A stretch of 64,000 bases of DNA from Gracilaria vermiculophylla (taxonomy: Eukaryota > Rhodophyta > Florideophyceae > Gracilariales > Gracilariaceae). Position 1 is the first letter of the stretch. Every line of letters starts with the position of its first letter. The notes beneath the pieces are model-generated. The model was not told where the DNA came from. It ran no database searches and worked only from the letters and a program-made list of their open reading frames with translations. Both the position numbers and the translations under genes were made by a program. The stretch spans positions 2,393,274-2,457,273 of the forward strand of contig JAHNZQ020003150.1 of assembly GCA_019155205.2 (NCBI GenBank), read 5' to 3'. This document shows positions 51,373-62,289 of this stretch, piece after piece.

Positions 51373-53071
51373 CTCCTCCAAAAAGTTAGTAATAACGTAG
51401 AGAGTAGGAAACAAAGCAAAAACCTTCGGTTCGACATAAAAAGCGTACAACAACGCAAAAAAAGAACTTCAGTAGAAAATAAACAGCAGCACTAGAATTT
51501 CTATTTTTACGTTTTCTCTTATCATTTGGGCAGAGAACGAATTTATACGCAGAAAACTAGAAATGGAATGGGTCGATAGTCTCTGCCTTAATTGCAATCT
51601 TGGGCAAAGAAAATTTTTCACGACGCGTTTCATTAGCAATGTACTTTCGTTTACTTAGTTTTGTTTTTCTTGGCGGTAAAGGAAAGATCGGTTACATACG
51701 CAAAGATCAAGGTTTTGCGTAGAAAGCGTATCTTCACAGTTTTTTTAAATTTTTTTTGCTCTGTTAGTCGTTTAAAACAAGAAACCCTGATGTTTTTTTT
51801 CCATAGTATGATTCACGTAGAATTGTATAGGCTATGTTAAGATTTTTTTATATGCAAAAATTGTCGGATGGGCGATTGAACTTTATTTTAGCCAAGGAAA
51901 CTAAATATTTGGGTAGTCTGATAGTATTTGCGCTCGAGGTCTATTGGTAAGGAATAGGGAGATATTGAACTAGTTTGTAGTAGTCCACGTTAACATCTGA
52001 ATTTGAGCATTTTATATTAAAATACAAACAAAAACCAGATAGGTCTGAAACATCCAGATACTCCTACAAATACCAAACCGTTAACATTTGCGAATAGTTT
52101 CAAGATCTGCTTTAATTCTACATTACGTTTTATATGTAAATCAAATATCATTCAATAATAATCCGTAAAAATAAGCTGCTAAAAATTTCAAGCCTCCTTT
52201 TGCAATGCAAAGCAATATTTCAAATATTGAATGGAGGAAGAATGAAAAATGACAGTCCATTTTCAATGTCCGCACAAGCAGTCATGTATCTTTTGAGTCT
52301 TGACGTTTGGTAAAGAGAAAAGAAATCAAAAATGAAAACACTGTCAATGCCTGAAAGAAAACGTGGTTTGTCTTCAATACATAATGGACAGATTAATCTA
52401 AAACTCCGTATTTAATTTACCCAACAAAATATTTTGAGAAAGTTTGGAGCCAGAGAACGTTCTGCATAGTATTTCAGTGGGAATCTTAATATGTACAGTC
52501 ATATTTCTTCGCCGATTACTATTTCTCTGCATATATACTGAATGCACGTTTTTGAGTTTTTAGACGATATGGATAGTTGATTTGGTCGTCTGAAAGCTCC
52601 GAACGGTGAAGACGTAAAAACAGAAGTCATTAACAGTGTTTGACTAAATTGAGGTTAGGTAAAGTCTTGTGAGTAATAGAAAAGTACTTCCATACTTAAT
52701 TGTAGTTTCTCATCCTTATTGGAACATTTGCATTTATTTCTTTTATCCTAAAAGTTACTAACGCCTAAATCTTTTGTTCAGCAACAACATCAAATTTCTG
52801 CACTTCATTACTAGCTGAACGATTTTTAAAATATGGTACACAAAAGTCCCGCTATATCCAGAAATTATGTAATGCGTTTGATATTTCGTAAGTTACGATT
52901 GAACAGTGATGAACTAATCGGAAAAATTCCAAGGAAAAAGTATAAACGGTAATCGGCAAAATAAGATGCTGAAAACAAGTATTTATTCTTAGTAAGAGAC
53001 ATGCTACTGTCCGTTATTAAGTCGCTACTATTCTAAAAAGTAGCATGACTCTGAGGCCCGCTCCCATTTGC
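51373..53071. other. AT-rich spacer
   Basis: 1.7 kb of low-complexity AT-rich sequence with no ORF above 60 codons on either strand. No gene, element end or RNA was recognised. Confidence 0.55.
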
Positions 53072-53812
53072 TTATAGCGATACAATATCGATCAAACCCT
53101 GCGTGGATGGCATCAGTTTTCCAGTCGGGCTGGCAGCGACTACATCACTACCACTTTTGGATACAACGGTAAACGTCTTTCCCTCCTGAGTCTGGACGCG
53201 TGCGATTCGAATGAAGGCAAATACAGTTGTGGGAATAAAACTAGTACCATGAGCAGTGATTTCTCCGCTGATCTGAAGGCGTTGTTCCTGGACGTTTGAA
53301 AGAATCTTAGTCGCAACACGAGCTTGTTTGTTGTAATTCACCCGCTTCTTGAACGCTGCCTCCATGTCCTCTCGAGTAGTGCGGCGCTTGATTAAATCAA
53401 TACCAAGCCACTTCAGAAAAGGTACTTTAAGGTCCCTTTGGTAATCATCACGAAGATTCTTGTACTCAGCTTGTTCAAAGACGTCGAGCGACTTAACAAA
53501 TTCGCCATCAAAGTTCACCAACTTATCCACTTCGATTGCATCAACCTGGATTCGGAACCTGAGCTTTGCGCTAGTACCACGTTGAACCGTGAGTCCAGTT
53601 TCTGTTGTGCGAGCAAATCCCGAAATCGTGTTGTTCACTGCAAAAACAGCTTTCTCCTCCTGTTGACGTGTGATTGGAAGAATTTGAAGCGAATTCTCGA
53701 CATTCATGAGCGGTAAATCAATAACCGAGATGGACTTCGGAGACGTCGAACAGGAAACAAAACCAAAAAACGAGAAAAGAGAGACTGCGATGAAGACTGG
53801 CATTCCGACCAT
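53072..53812 (-). CDS. Secreted protein of unknown family
   Basis: 246 codons, no intron. The N-terminus is a typical signal peptide (MVGMPVFIAVSLFSFFGFVS then CSTSP, cleavage probably near residue 22). The mature part has one or no Cys, alternates beta-like stretches (GLTVQRGTSAKLRFRIQVDA; TTVFAFIRIARVQTQEGKTF) and has a basic helix in the middle (KRRTTREDMEAAFKKRVNYN). I do not recognise a domain. The expected role is in the wall, vacuole or outside the cell. The start at 53812 is supported by the signal peptide and by a TATATAAA box 123-130 bp upstream. Composition is clearly richer in GC than the flanks, as for the other host genes. Confidence 0.8.
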   Translation of the reverse strand: MVGMPVFIAVSLFSFFGFVSCSTSPKSISVIDLPLMNVENSLQILPITRQQEEKAVFAVNNTISGFARTTETGLTVQRGTSAKLRFRIQVDAIEVDKLVNFDGEFVKSLDVFEQAEYKNLRDDYQRDLKVPFLKWLGIDLIKRRTTREDMEAAFKKRVNYNKQARVATKILSNVQEQRLQISGEITAHGTSFIPTTVFAFIRIARVQTQEGKTFTVVSKSGSDVVAASPTGKLMPSTQGLIDIVSL

Positions 53813-53934
53813 GTTTTTCGCCGAACAATCGATAAACTGATACGTAAGTGATAGGGGATGTTCAATAGAGAAAAGGGAGGGGGATCGACGGACGATGAAG
53901 TAAGTCCCAAGCCCGATCGCAGCTGCTTCGCCAG

Positions 53935-53942
53935 TTTATATA
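53935..53942 (-). promoter_or_regulatory. TATA box of the secreted-protein gene
   Basis: TATATAAA on the minus strand, 123-130 bp upstream of the ATG at 53812. Confidence 0.55.
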
Positions 53943-55467
53943 GTGATATGGAAGAAGAAGGGGAGTAAAAACATCTTATACAGCATCTTCAATTTTGCAA
54001 AAATTACACATCTAAGCGTTTCCATGGGCCTCTGTAAACATCGTACATACGATACACGAATTGGGATATCATTCGGGAAAAAATACAAGCTTAGGAACTC
54101 TGGCGAAGATGTTTTTTCTCTTGGGAGCCTCAAAAAAGAGATGCAACAAGGCACTCTCCATGCCATTCAACCATAAAACTAGCCCCCATACGTGTTGTGT
54201 TCATCACAATGGATTCTCCGTGTTGGTAAAACATGCATATAATAAGAAGAAATGTCTATTCAGCGAAAATTTCATGATCTCTTCAGATGTAATTTTTTCC
54301 CGAGGTGCTGAACGTGGCACACTACCCACTCAACTTCAAATTCTCATTTGAATTAGGCGCAAGTACAACACTCCTTTTTGAGACACAACCCTCTTGCAGA
54401 GCGAGGAGAGCTTATTATATCTAAAAATTGAAGTTAAAGAGGCGGTGGACGAATCGTCAAAAATTTCCGAACGAACCGCATCGAAGAACAACTAATCTTT
54501 CCAAAATTAGACTTCTTGACAGGCCATCAAGAGCAGACCAACGCTTAAAGTCCAAAGTGTGCGCACAGCATCTGAAACATGGTGTTTTTTCCATGCAGTC
54601 GGTAGCATCACACAGGTTTTATAGAAAATGACCCAGTTTTCGTGAATTAAACAATATTTGGAGCTACATCGACATAGCTCTATCATTTTGCTTTGTGCTT
54701 TTAATGAAAAAAATTCTCTGATACAGGATTTGTTTTTAGCTTCACTGCATCTCTTAGAAAGTTCTGCTGCACAAGCACCGAAAGCAAGTTCCTTTTGGTG
54801 ATCTATCGAATTAAACACTATTTTTAAACAGTTTTATCCAATACTACAATTTGCAAAAGCCTTTGAACCACGCCTAGAAAGCACTTCGTTGCTTTTACAG
54901 CTTCCTTAAAATAGTAGTTTTGCTAATCTTCTGGTGACTTGTCCACTTTGCCTGCGTTCCCGTCTTTCTCAAACGTTAACGACCTACTGCTCCACTTCAG
55001 TCTCATAGCGAACAATGTAAACATTCAATGTAGACGGAATTTAAAGCCGCTCAAATAATTAAACTTCCACGGATTTTGAAAAACTAATTCAGATATAATT
55101 ACACTAATTAGTTTTGTAATTTCGCAACTAGAATAGATGTTGCTGCATCCTCTACAATCGAAACGGTGTACAGTGGGCTTGAATTACAAGCGAAGTACAC
55201 ACACAGAACTCTCACTACTTTAGAGGGAGGGAACTACTGAGGTCTTTGCGCCCGTTCACGATGCTAAGCAAACTTGAACTCCACTAGTGCACGCCGTTGT
55301 GCTTCGATATTCGATCGGTACCGACAAGTATTTGTGCTCTGCGTGCAACAAAACCAGAAGAAGCAGCGCGAGGAGAAATCAGCCGTGCAGTGACGCGCAG
55401 AACGTCTATTTAAACTTCACTACTACACAGTTCACTAGCTAGTGTAAATTCTTTAGTCGCGGGGCAC
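53943..55467. other. Spacer
   Basis: AT-rich; ORFs below 105 codons with no features. The direct overlap of 77- and 96-codon plus ORFs at 53943-54351 is compositional. No repeat ends were found. Confidence 0.45.
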
Positions 55468-56991
55468 CTAAAGCTGCCCACCGACCTTGCTTCTGCGCAC
55501 GCGCGCATGATTCTTGATTTGTTCGAAATCATGCGGATTGTTTCGCTCCCCCCACCCATTTTGCCAGCCGGCAGCAGCCACTTCCCGTCGCGTATCTTCG
55601 ATTGCGTCGCCGGTCCGCTTCATCAAGCTGTTCACCTCACTCTCATACTTGCTCTGGCTGTAAAACCCGTTCAGAAGGTCACGGAGTACTCCGCGGTACT
55701 CGCTGCGAATCTGTTCGTTTTCACTTCTGTCAAATATATTTTCCAGCAACCGTGTCTTTCTGGACTCCTTACGGGCAGGATCGTACAGATAGTTTGAAAA
55801 CCATGCACGGTACGGGTCTTGCACTTCCGATCCACCAGGGCAGTCCCACAGAGTGTTGTCTAGATCCCATGTGATCATATACCACTTTTTTTCGTCGACG
55901 GGCTCGCCTTCATCGTCAAGAACTTGCTGCATGTTGTCGTCCAGCACGTCTCGCTTTAAGTAGAACATGAAGTCGTTGTTGCGATTAGCTGCCAAGCTGT
56001 CCCAGTGCGTCGCCAGTAGAGCACCGGCCAGGTAGCCGTTCAGGCTGTCCATGTCAAATCGGGATCTGATGTCAGCTTCGCAGGGCATTGTGTCTAGGAA
56101 TTTTATAAGGTCAAGCATTTTCTCGTCGGCCTTCAGCAAATCATCTTCATCTTTTGGCTTCTTTCCCTTCACCAGCTCACACTTCCACCCAACCCGTGAG
56201 TACTTGTCTTCCTGAAAATATGCCGTGCCCTTGTCGGCCTGAAACAAGTATCCTTTCACCTTTTCATTGTCGTAACGTTCAAAGCGGGTCTTAAGGAACG
56301 TTTTGTCGATGTTCTCTGTAATGAGATAGAGTCCCTTTGGATCGTAAAGCTTGCCCTTGAACGGGACGCGGTACTCAGGATGTCCAGCGTCATAGCCCTC
56401 TTCCACGGTGCGGCCATTGGTGACGTACAATGTAGCGAAGGCGGTGCGATAAACGAGGGCGCCGCGTGTCCGCCACGGGCGTTGCGGATCCTCTTCGCCC
56501 AACGTGGCCTCTCGAAAGATCTTGCCGGCGAGCATCTCGCGGATGCGCGACGGGTCATTCTGGCTGGCGCGCACTGAGAAGCCCTGCTCGCCGAAGAAGC
56601 GGCGGTCGTCGTTTTCGGGAAAGGCCAGCTGTTGCATGCGACCGTCGCGCCACGCAAAGACATCCTCGGCGTCAAACTTGAACTTGAACTGACGTTTGAT
56701 GTTGGCGGCGGAGGTGTTGCCGCGCACTTTGATGCCGACGTTGTTGATGGTAGTGCCGTCGATGCAGAACTCGTCCACGAGCCCGTAGCCCGAGTCAATA
56801 TCGGCGGCGCCGTCCGAGAGCACCTTGTCGAAGACCAGCTGGTGGATGCGGATGTGGATTTTGTGGTGATCGCGGTTGAAGATGTTGCGCGAGGAGGTCT
56901 CGAAGATGGCGGCGCCAGTCATGTCCGGCTGGTCGGGCTTCTGCAAAAAGATGGGGTCCGAGGGGGACTGTGTTTCGGTGGCGGAAACCAT
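55468..56991 (-). CDS. CotH-type protein kinase-like protein
   Basis: 507 codons, no intron. CotH proteins are atypical kinases (bacterial spore-coat CotH; also surface proteins of fungi and other eukaryotes). Landmarks: NNVGIKVRGNTSAANIKRQF (residues 83-102) with the glycine-rich RGN.S motif and following Lys residues; REMLAGKIFRE; GLYLITENIDKTFLKTRF (220-237), the E.ID..FL signature; NDFMFYLKRD; and MITWDLDNTLW (372-382) with the metal-binding DxD-like box. The length fits a single CotH domain plus a C-terminal helical region. The start is the first Met after an upstream in-frame stop and no signal peptide is present, unlike most secreted CotH proteins; an upstream exon cannot be excluded. 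The 5' half is GC-rich. Substrate unknown. Confidence 0.88.
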   Translation of the reverse strand: MVSATETQSPSDPIFLQKPDQPDMTGAAIFETSSRNIFNRDHHKIHIRIHQLVFDKVLSDGAADIDSGYGLVDEFCIDGTTINNVGIKVRGNTSAANIKRQFKFKFDAEDVFAWRDGRMQQLAFPENDDRRFFGEQGFSVRASQNDPSRIREMLAGKIFREATLGEEDPQRPWRTRGALVYRTAFATLYVTNGRTVEEGYDAGHPEYRVPFKGKLYDPKGLYLITENIDKTFLKTRFERYDNEKVKGYLFQADKGTAYFQEDKYSRVGWKCELVKGKKPKDEDDLLKADEKMLDLIKFLDTMPCEADIRSRFDMDSLNGYLAGALLATHWDSLAANRNNDFMFYLKRDVLDDNMQQVLDDEGEPVDEKKWYMITWDLDNTLWDCPGGSEVQDPYRAWFSNYLYDPARKESRKTRLLENIFDRSENEQIRSEYRGVLRDLLNGFYSQSKYESEVNSLMKRTGDAIEDTRREVAAAGWQNGWGERNNPHDFEQIKNHARVRRSKVGGQL

Positions 56992-57973
56992 GATAAAGAC
57001 CGGCGGCGCGACGGGAACGAAGCGGGCTGGGCGGGTGGGACGACAACAGCACCATTACGCGGCACGGAAGGGCTTATGTAACGCCAAGTTCTAGATGCAC
57101 TTGGGGATGACGAGACTGTGAGATCTCCGATTTGAGGAGCATTCATTGTGATTGGGTGCGGAAGAAGATATTGGAGGGCAGTTGGTCTCGGGGCGTTTGC
57201 AAGCAGTGAATTACAGTTTGCTTACCGCAGTGAGCCATCGCATTGGCGTAAACCAACCGTTGCCGGATACTTCCCGAGCAGTGCCTACGATTTGTGAAGG
57301 GCTACCGGCAATCAAACCACGAAATGGAAAACTCGAGGCCAATCACTATTGTGGCACACACGTGTCCTCGTTCTCAACGAGGTCGGTTTGACTTACTGTG
57401 TGGTGCTTCTGAGGCTGCTGTGTGACAACTGCAGCACTCAAGGCGATGCTGGGCTGAGCGAGAAAAGCGGTGGTTGTGAAAATGAGTCATGAACCACGAG
57501 ACGAGAGTTGAGGATGATCACAGCTGCAGCAATCAGTTCGACGGTTGACCGTCATCGACAATTGCCGGTGAACGTTTGTCAAAAAAGCCCGCGCCGACTT
57601 CACAATCAATTTCAACTTCTTTGACAGTTACAGAATTACTGATTTTTCAATTGGTCTCTTTTTGAATTTGAATTTCGTTTTTCGGAGGTACTTACTGCCG
57701 TTGTTCCTGCAATGAAACGCGTTTCCGATCATCGACTTTTTGTCACAGAGACGTGCACACAACTTCGAAGGTGAACTGCAGAGATAAAGAGAAAGCTGTC
57801 AACCACTGACAGTTTATCTTCTTTATTTGATAGCGTTCCCTAGGGATATTCCTGGCTTCATGAAATGGGAAAAGAGTATGCATGAAACAAGGATCAGTTT
57901 ATTTCCGACAATCTGAGGCCTAAAAGTCACTGAAGAAATTAAAGAAATAAATTGATGCCCAAAGTCTGCAATC
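56992..57973. other. Intergenic region between two minus-strand genes
   Basis: About 1 kb. It would hold the promoter of the CotH-like gene and the 3' end region of the macro-like gene. GC-richer to about 57600, then AT-rich. No further gene supported. Confidence 0.45.
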
Positions 57974-58957
57974 TTAGGTGAGAAGTCGTTGAATCTCTGG
58001 GCAAGATTTCCCGTAGCTAACAATGCACACAACAAGTCCGGACTTCTTCGCAATCAAAATGGCTCTTTCCATAGCATCAACTATCCATTCAATGCGATTG
58101 CCAAACACTCCACCTCCCAAAAAAGTCAGAAAAACATGTTTACAGCCGGTTCGCTGACGATTGAGAACAGCGACTCGCAAAGTGCTCTCATATGCTGCCT
58201 CAAGAACCAGGCGTGCAAACGACTCCCAGAGGTTGCTGTGATGATGAGAATATGCAACCGAAAGGGCGGAACAGTATGCCTGTGTCACAACATTGTCGCT
58301 TTGACCATTTGTGACCTCGGTGTCTTGCTGTACGCCAATTCTCAGATAACCACGAAGTTCATCTTGTTTTGCCCGGTCTGCGTGTCTCATATGATCATTG
58401 ATAAATCGAAGTCCGACATCTTTGGGAAAAACGTACCCGTTCTGGACTCGCCATAGTAAGTCATTCTGGTTCCCTAGTTCCTGGCCGAGATCCTTTATAC
58501 AGTTTATCTGTCTATCAAAAGCCTGCCCAACTTGGCCATCTACTTCTGCAAAGTAATTTCGGTATATAGTACCAGCGCCACAAGTAACAGCACATGCAGG
58601 ACCTTGAGTTTTGAGAAACTGATAGTATCCTATTCCTTTCTCTGGAGTTTCTCTGGGGGAGTTTTCCAAAAGATTAAATTGTGATGCAACTTGGAAGACA
58701 GACCCATGAAAGGACGGATGATCGTGCAGATGGCGAACATCTCCGACAATTTCTTGCACGCAGATATTCGATCCATGATCTATATAAGGTTCTGATTGAC
58801 ATCGTAGTTCCGCAAGGGATGGAGTGCTTAAAATTCCACACTGATACGATTTGCCATTGACTGAAGAGCAAATTTTGTTGCCGATAAGGAAGAGATGCTC
58901 TCGCACCTGCTCCGATGTCTTCTCTTCAAAACCGACAAGCTTTTCAAACCAGAGCAT
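57974..58957 (-). CDS. Conserved protein with macro-domain-like C-terminal half
   Basis: 327 codons, no intron. It matches my memory of a bacterial and eukaryotic family of uncharacterised proteins: FQVASQFNLLE (residues 88-98), TQGPACAVTCGAGTIYRNYF (117-136), VTQAYCSALSVAY (224-236), LVLEAAYEST (250-259), and VFLTFLGGGVFGNRIEWI (275-292). The last resembles the ligand loop of macro domains that bind ADP-ribose. It starts MLWFEKLVGFEE with the family's usual WxxxLxGFxE opening, so the start is secure. No signal peptide; cytosolic. A role in ADP-ribose or nucleotide-metabolite handling is inference. Tail-to-head with the CotH-like gene, 983 bp away, so not co-transcribed. Confidence 0.8.
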   Translation of the reverse strand: MLWFEKLVGFEEKTSEQVREHLFLIGNKICSSVNGKSYQCGILSTPSLAELRCQSEPYIDHGSNICVQEIVGDVRHLHDHPSFHGSVFQVASQFNLLENSPRETPEKGIGYYQFLKTQGPACAVTCGAGTIYRNYFAEVDGQVGQAFDRQINCIKDLGQELGNQNDLLWRVQNGYVFPKDVGLRFINDHMRHADRAKQDELRGYLRIGVQQDTEVTNGQSDNVVTQAYCSALSVAYSHHHSNLWESFARLVLEAAYESTLRVAVLNRQRTGCKHVFLTFLGGGVFGNRIEWIVDAMERAILIAKKSGLVVCIVSYGKSCPEIQRLLT

Positions 58958-61613
58958 TTTGAGTTGTTCTCGAATTCAAAATAATAAACAACTGCGCTGA
59001 GAATATAAAAACAGACGGCTGCAAAAAACAGCAAAATAAACGCTGACGAATTAGGCAACGATTAGATTATATGATTCTTATGCTATAAGTTTCAGTTTTG
59101 TTGAATATTAGAAATCGTAGATTTGTCTCCCAATTCCTTAAGTATATGAGCGAACATGCAGGTGATATGGTACAACTCTATTTGACTCAAACAACTCACG
59201 ACCGTTGATTTAGTGAAGTATGTGAGAAAGCTGTTCTGGGCTCTTGACGGAGAATGTTCCAGTGAAAGGTCAGCTCGCATCAAGACTGTAGAAGTTGGCG
59301 ACCTTTTCGGTACATGCAAATGCGAGCGTACAATTTTTGACTCTTCCAACGAAATAGCGGGTCACAGTTTTATGAAAAGAATATATACTTTTACTATTGT
59401 GATCCATTTTGAACGCCCTTTCCAGGGAAAAAAGGGAAAACTGATATCCCAATTTGAGTTACTTCTTATTCCATATAGATATTAAAAAATAAACGGAAAC
59501 AAAGTCAAAATAGGTATTGGCAATTCACAAAACTAGGAGACGACTTCGGATCTGAGCTCCGATCAGGTCCTTCAAAACATAAAATACAGTGTCTAACGGT
59601 ATTTCTGTAGGTTGTGCAGTACAATGCTACGATAGACACAAATAGACGTAATCTTCTTTTTATCTTGAACAATCGGGTTGACTTCTATCTTTCGTCAAAC
59701 ACGAGTTCCTTTTAATATCTTTAAGAGTGTTCTTGTAGAATTCTTTTGTGTTTTAGACCTCTACACAATTTCTACCACATAGTATAAGAAACTGGACGTT
59801 CCTCGCGGGATGGTCGGCATTCGCACAAATAGAGCTTGATTCGAATATTTATCTTGGGTTTTCCGGGAGTTTCTTGGGAAACTCCTTGGTCGATGGTTCT
59901 AAGATAAACCATCTCGCAAAGTGGAAAATTCGAAGACGCAGAATTATCCCGTATGATACTCAACAGTAAGGACGGCGTGTAGTGATACCAAATACTGCAA
60001 GGAGACACAGACGCTAGTGAGGGGTGCTTTCATCAAAAAGCCATAAATTCGACATAGTCTCTTAATTCCAGGCAACTTTGGCTTCAATGACTTTCATCTA
60101 TCGCTACTAAAGCAGAAAAATAGATAATACAGTAGTAAAAGAGTTTCCGCTGGGCAAAATGTTTACACAAACTGTGGTATGAATGATTCTGTTTCTTTCA
60201 ATTATCTGTTTAAATAGATATTCCTTTATTGCATCGCAAGCCGTTGACGTCTTGTGATTCAAATCAATCGGAAATGAGCTGTGATTTTTAAATTTTTAAA
60301 AGCTTTTATTCGTATAACGTTGCTTTTGCATCAAAATGAGCTTTTTGAAATACATTATGAATATCTATTAGGTCACCTGCGGGTCATTTTGATTTCAGTA
60401 AGCATTGCATCATCTATCATCTGACTCTTTGGGTTCAGTGATTTCTGCACCAAAGGATAATTTTGATACTTGTTTCTGCTTCACACTAGCGCATTCGGTC
60501 AAGTGCTACGTCGTCGCGTCTTGTTCCATTATACTACATCTAACACATTTGGTGAAACCCGTTTGCGCCTATTAATAACAAGTGAATATATATAACGCTG
60601 CGGGAAAAACCAAGAAAACCTTTCAAGAGATACGTTTACCGGTTGGGTGTCGAAACGCTCTCACATAGCTAACAATCTGTAGTTCAGATAGGATCCCATT
60701 GAACTAAAAATAAGTGACTAATTTCGAACTCTAAAACACTCTCCTGCGTGAGCAAAGAAAACAACCTTGCATAGAGAGATGCCCTGGATCAAATCAAAAC
60801 AAGCTCTTTGGCCATGGCCCGTCATAAACCAATCTCGTGCAACGGCCCCTTGTGTTGCTGCGGATTTTTCATGAGCTACTCAAAGTTCTTCAGTTCATAT
60901 CGTTTAGATACCTTTACGAAGATAACGGTATCCTAAACTTTTGTGCTTATTTGATTAAACAATCATTAAATTGAATCTTCTTATCTAGGATGAACTAAAA
61001 AATTAGAAATGGTGACCGAATTTTGTTCGTGAATTCCTGCGCGTCATAAACTAATAAAACCTCCGTAGACTTGGAAAGCAATATTTTCATTTGCATGTGC
61101 ATATCCTGATAGATATGGGCGTATTTAGACAGCTTTTTTTATACCCATTGTATAACGCAATATATCATTTTATTCGCTACATGAGCATTGCCAACTATGG
61201 CATGATTCTCGTGGAATATATTTTGTTTGTCAGAATTTAGTTCCGTCTCTTTGTCCGTAAACAGCAATGAAGCAAACGGCTGCACGATACCACTCAAAGG
61301 TTCGGAAACAGCGGTGGTAGTGAAGAAAAAAGACATGGATCGGCGTCGGTTGCAGTTTCCCTGCATCAAGATCTTTAAAATCTTCTAAACCCAAAACGTG
61401 GTGCCCAATATATTGAGTTTTTTTATTTCCTTATTTTCTTCTTCAAAAGCTGTAAGGAGTTCATCGTCGGTAAAATATACTTTTACATCTATGTTACTGT
61501 GTATCATTATCCATGAACGTAGGCCAGGTGAAAACAAGGCGACAAAAGTTGAGAACTCCTGGTACCAATGGGTGTGCACAGAAACCACCGCTTTATAGAG
61601 ATAGGATAACATA
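58958..61613. other. AT-rich spacer
   Basis: About 2.7 kb. Only ORFs of 60-90 codons without features. A short inverted repeat GGAGTTTC-TTGG-GAAACTCC sits at about 59867-59886. No gene or element end recognised. Confidence 0.5.
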
Positions 61614-61738
61614 CAGTGCGTTTCAAAAACATATTACCCCCAAAAGTGCGCCAAAACTGTACTGTAGACTAGATTTTGCACATAGACTAGGTAGAATCGT
61701 TTCAAAAAGATATGTACACCGTCTTCTTTATAATAAAA

Positions 61739-61813
61739 ATGGCTCGACGCCCGCCACTTTTCAAGCATGAACAGCTTCAAATCGTTAAGTTAAACGCCAA
61801 GAAACATTCCTAC
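61739..61813 (+). pseudogene. Tc1/mariner transposase start
   Basis: MARRPPLFKHEQLQIVKLNA then KKHSY up to the gap: the first helix-turn-helix start, equal in position to the broken copy at 4641. It gives the correct start codon for the family. The rest is lost. Confidence 0.75.
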
Positions 61814-61913
61814 NNNNNNNNNNNNNNNNNNNNNNNNNNNNNNNNNNNNNNNNNNNNNNNNNNNNNNNNNNNNNNNNNNNNNNNNNNNNNNNNNNNNNNN
61901 NNNNNNNNNNNNN
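61814..61913. other. Assembly gap, 100 N
   Basis: Placeholder within the mariner element; true size unknown. Confidence 0.97.
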
Positions 61914-62037
61914 TATGTTTTTGAAACGGTTTTTTGACTTTACTTTTTTCTGAAACCTATTTTTGTAGGCGTACAGTATACATTTGGTAGTTTTTTGAGA
62001 TTTCACAGCATGTCGTATGTTTTTGAAACAGTCTGTA

Positions 62038-62289
62038 CGTGAGCATAAACTAGTGTATACTCACGGAAACAAATATGAAACACAAATAAACGTCTCGTAA
62101 AACAGCACATACACGAAAAGGATGAAAGAAGCACTTCAAACTTTCAAAGTTACTGAGATCCTTCCTCGACGGATAGGAAATAAACAAGGAAAGCGTCGCG
62201 ATGTGAACTGAAAGCATCGCCAATCTTAGACTTTGAGAATATGTCAGCTCGACTCGGTGCTGATGAGACATGTTTTACCGAGACTAAAT
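62038..62289. other. Short spacer
   Basis: Nothing recognised between the mariner element and the copia remnant. Confidence 0.4.

Larger units (their letters stand above)
61614..62035 (+). mobile_element. Tc1/mariner element, internally deleted, with gap
   Basis: Flanked by TA (61612-61613 and 62036-62037). Ends CAGTGCGTTTCAAAAACATA and, on the other strand, CAGACTGTTTCAAAAACATA: 17 of 20 positions equal. The transposase start is at 61739; most of the gene is missing in or around the gap. A third copy of the terminal motif lies just after the gap at 61914. Confidence 0.85.

Noticed and set aside
54507..54818. 103-codon minus-strand ORF
   Set aside because: Low-complexity helix-like product, no motif, AT-rich context.
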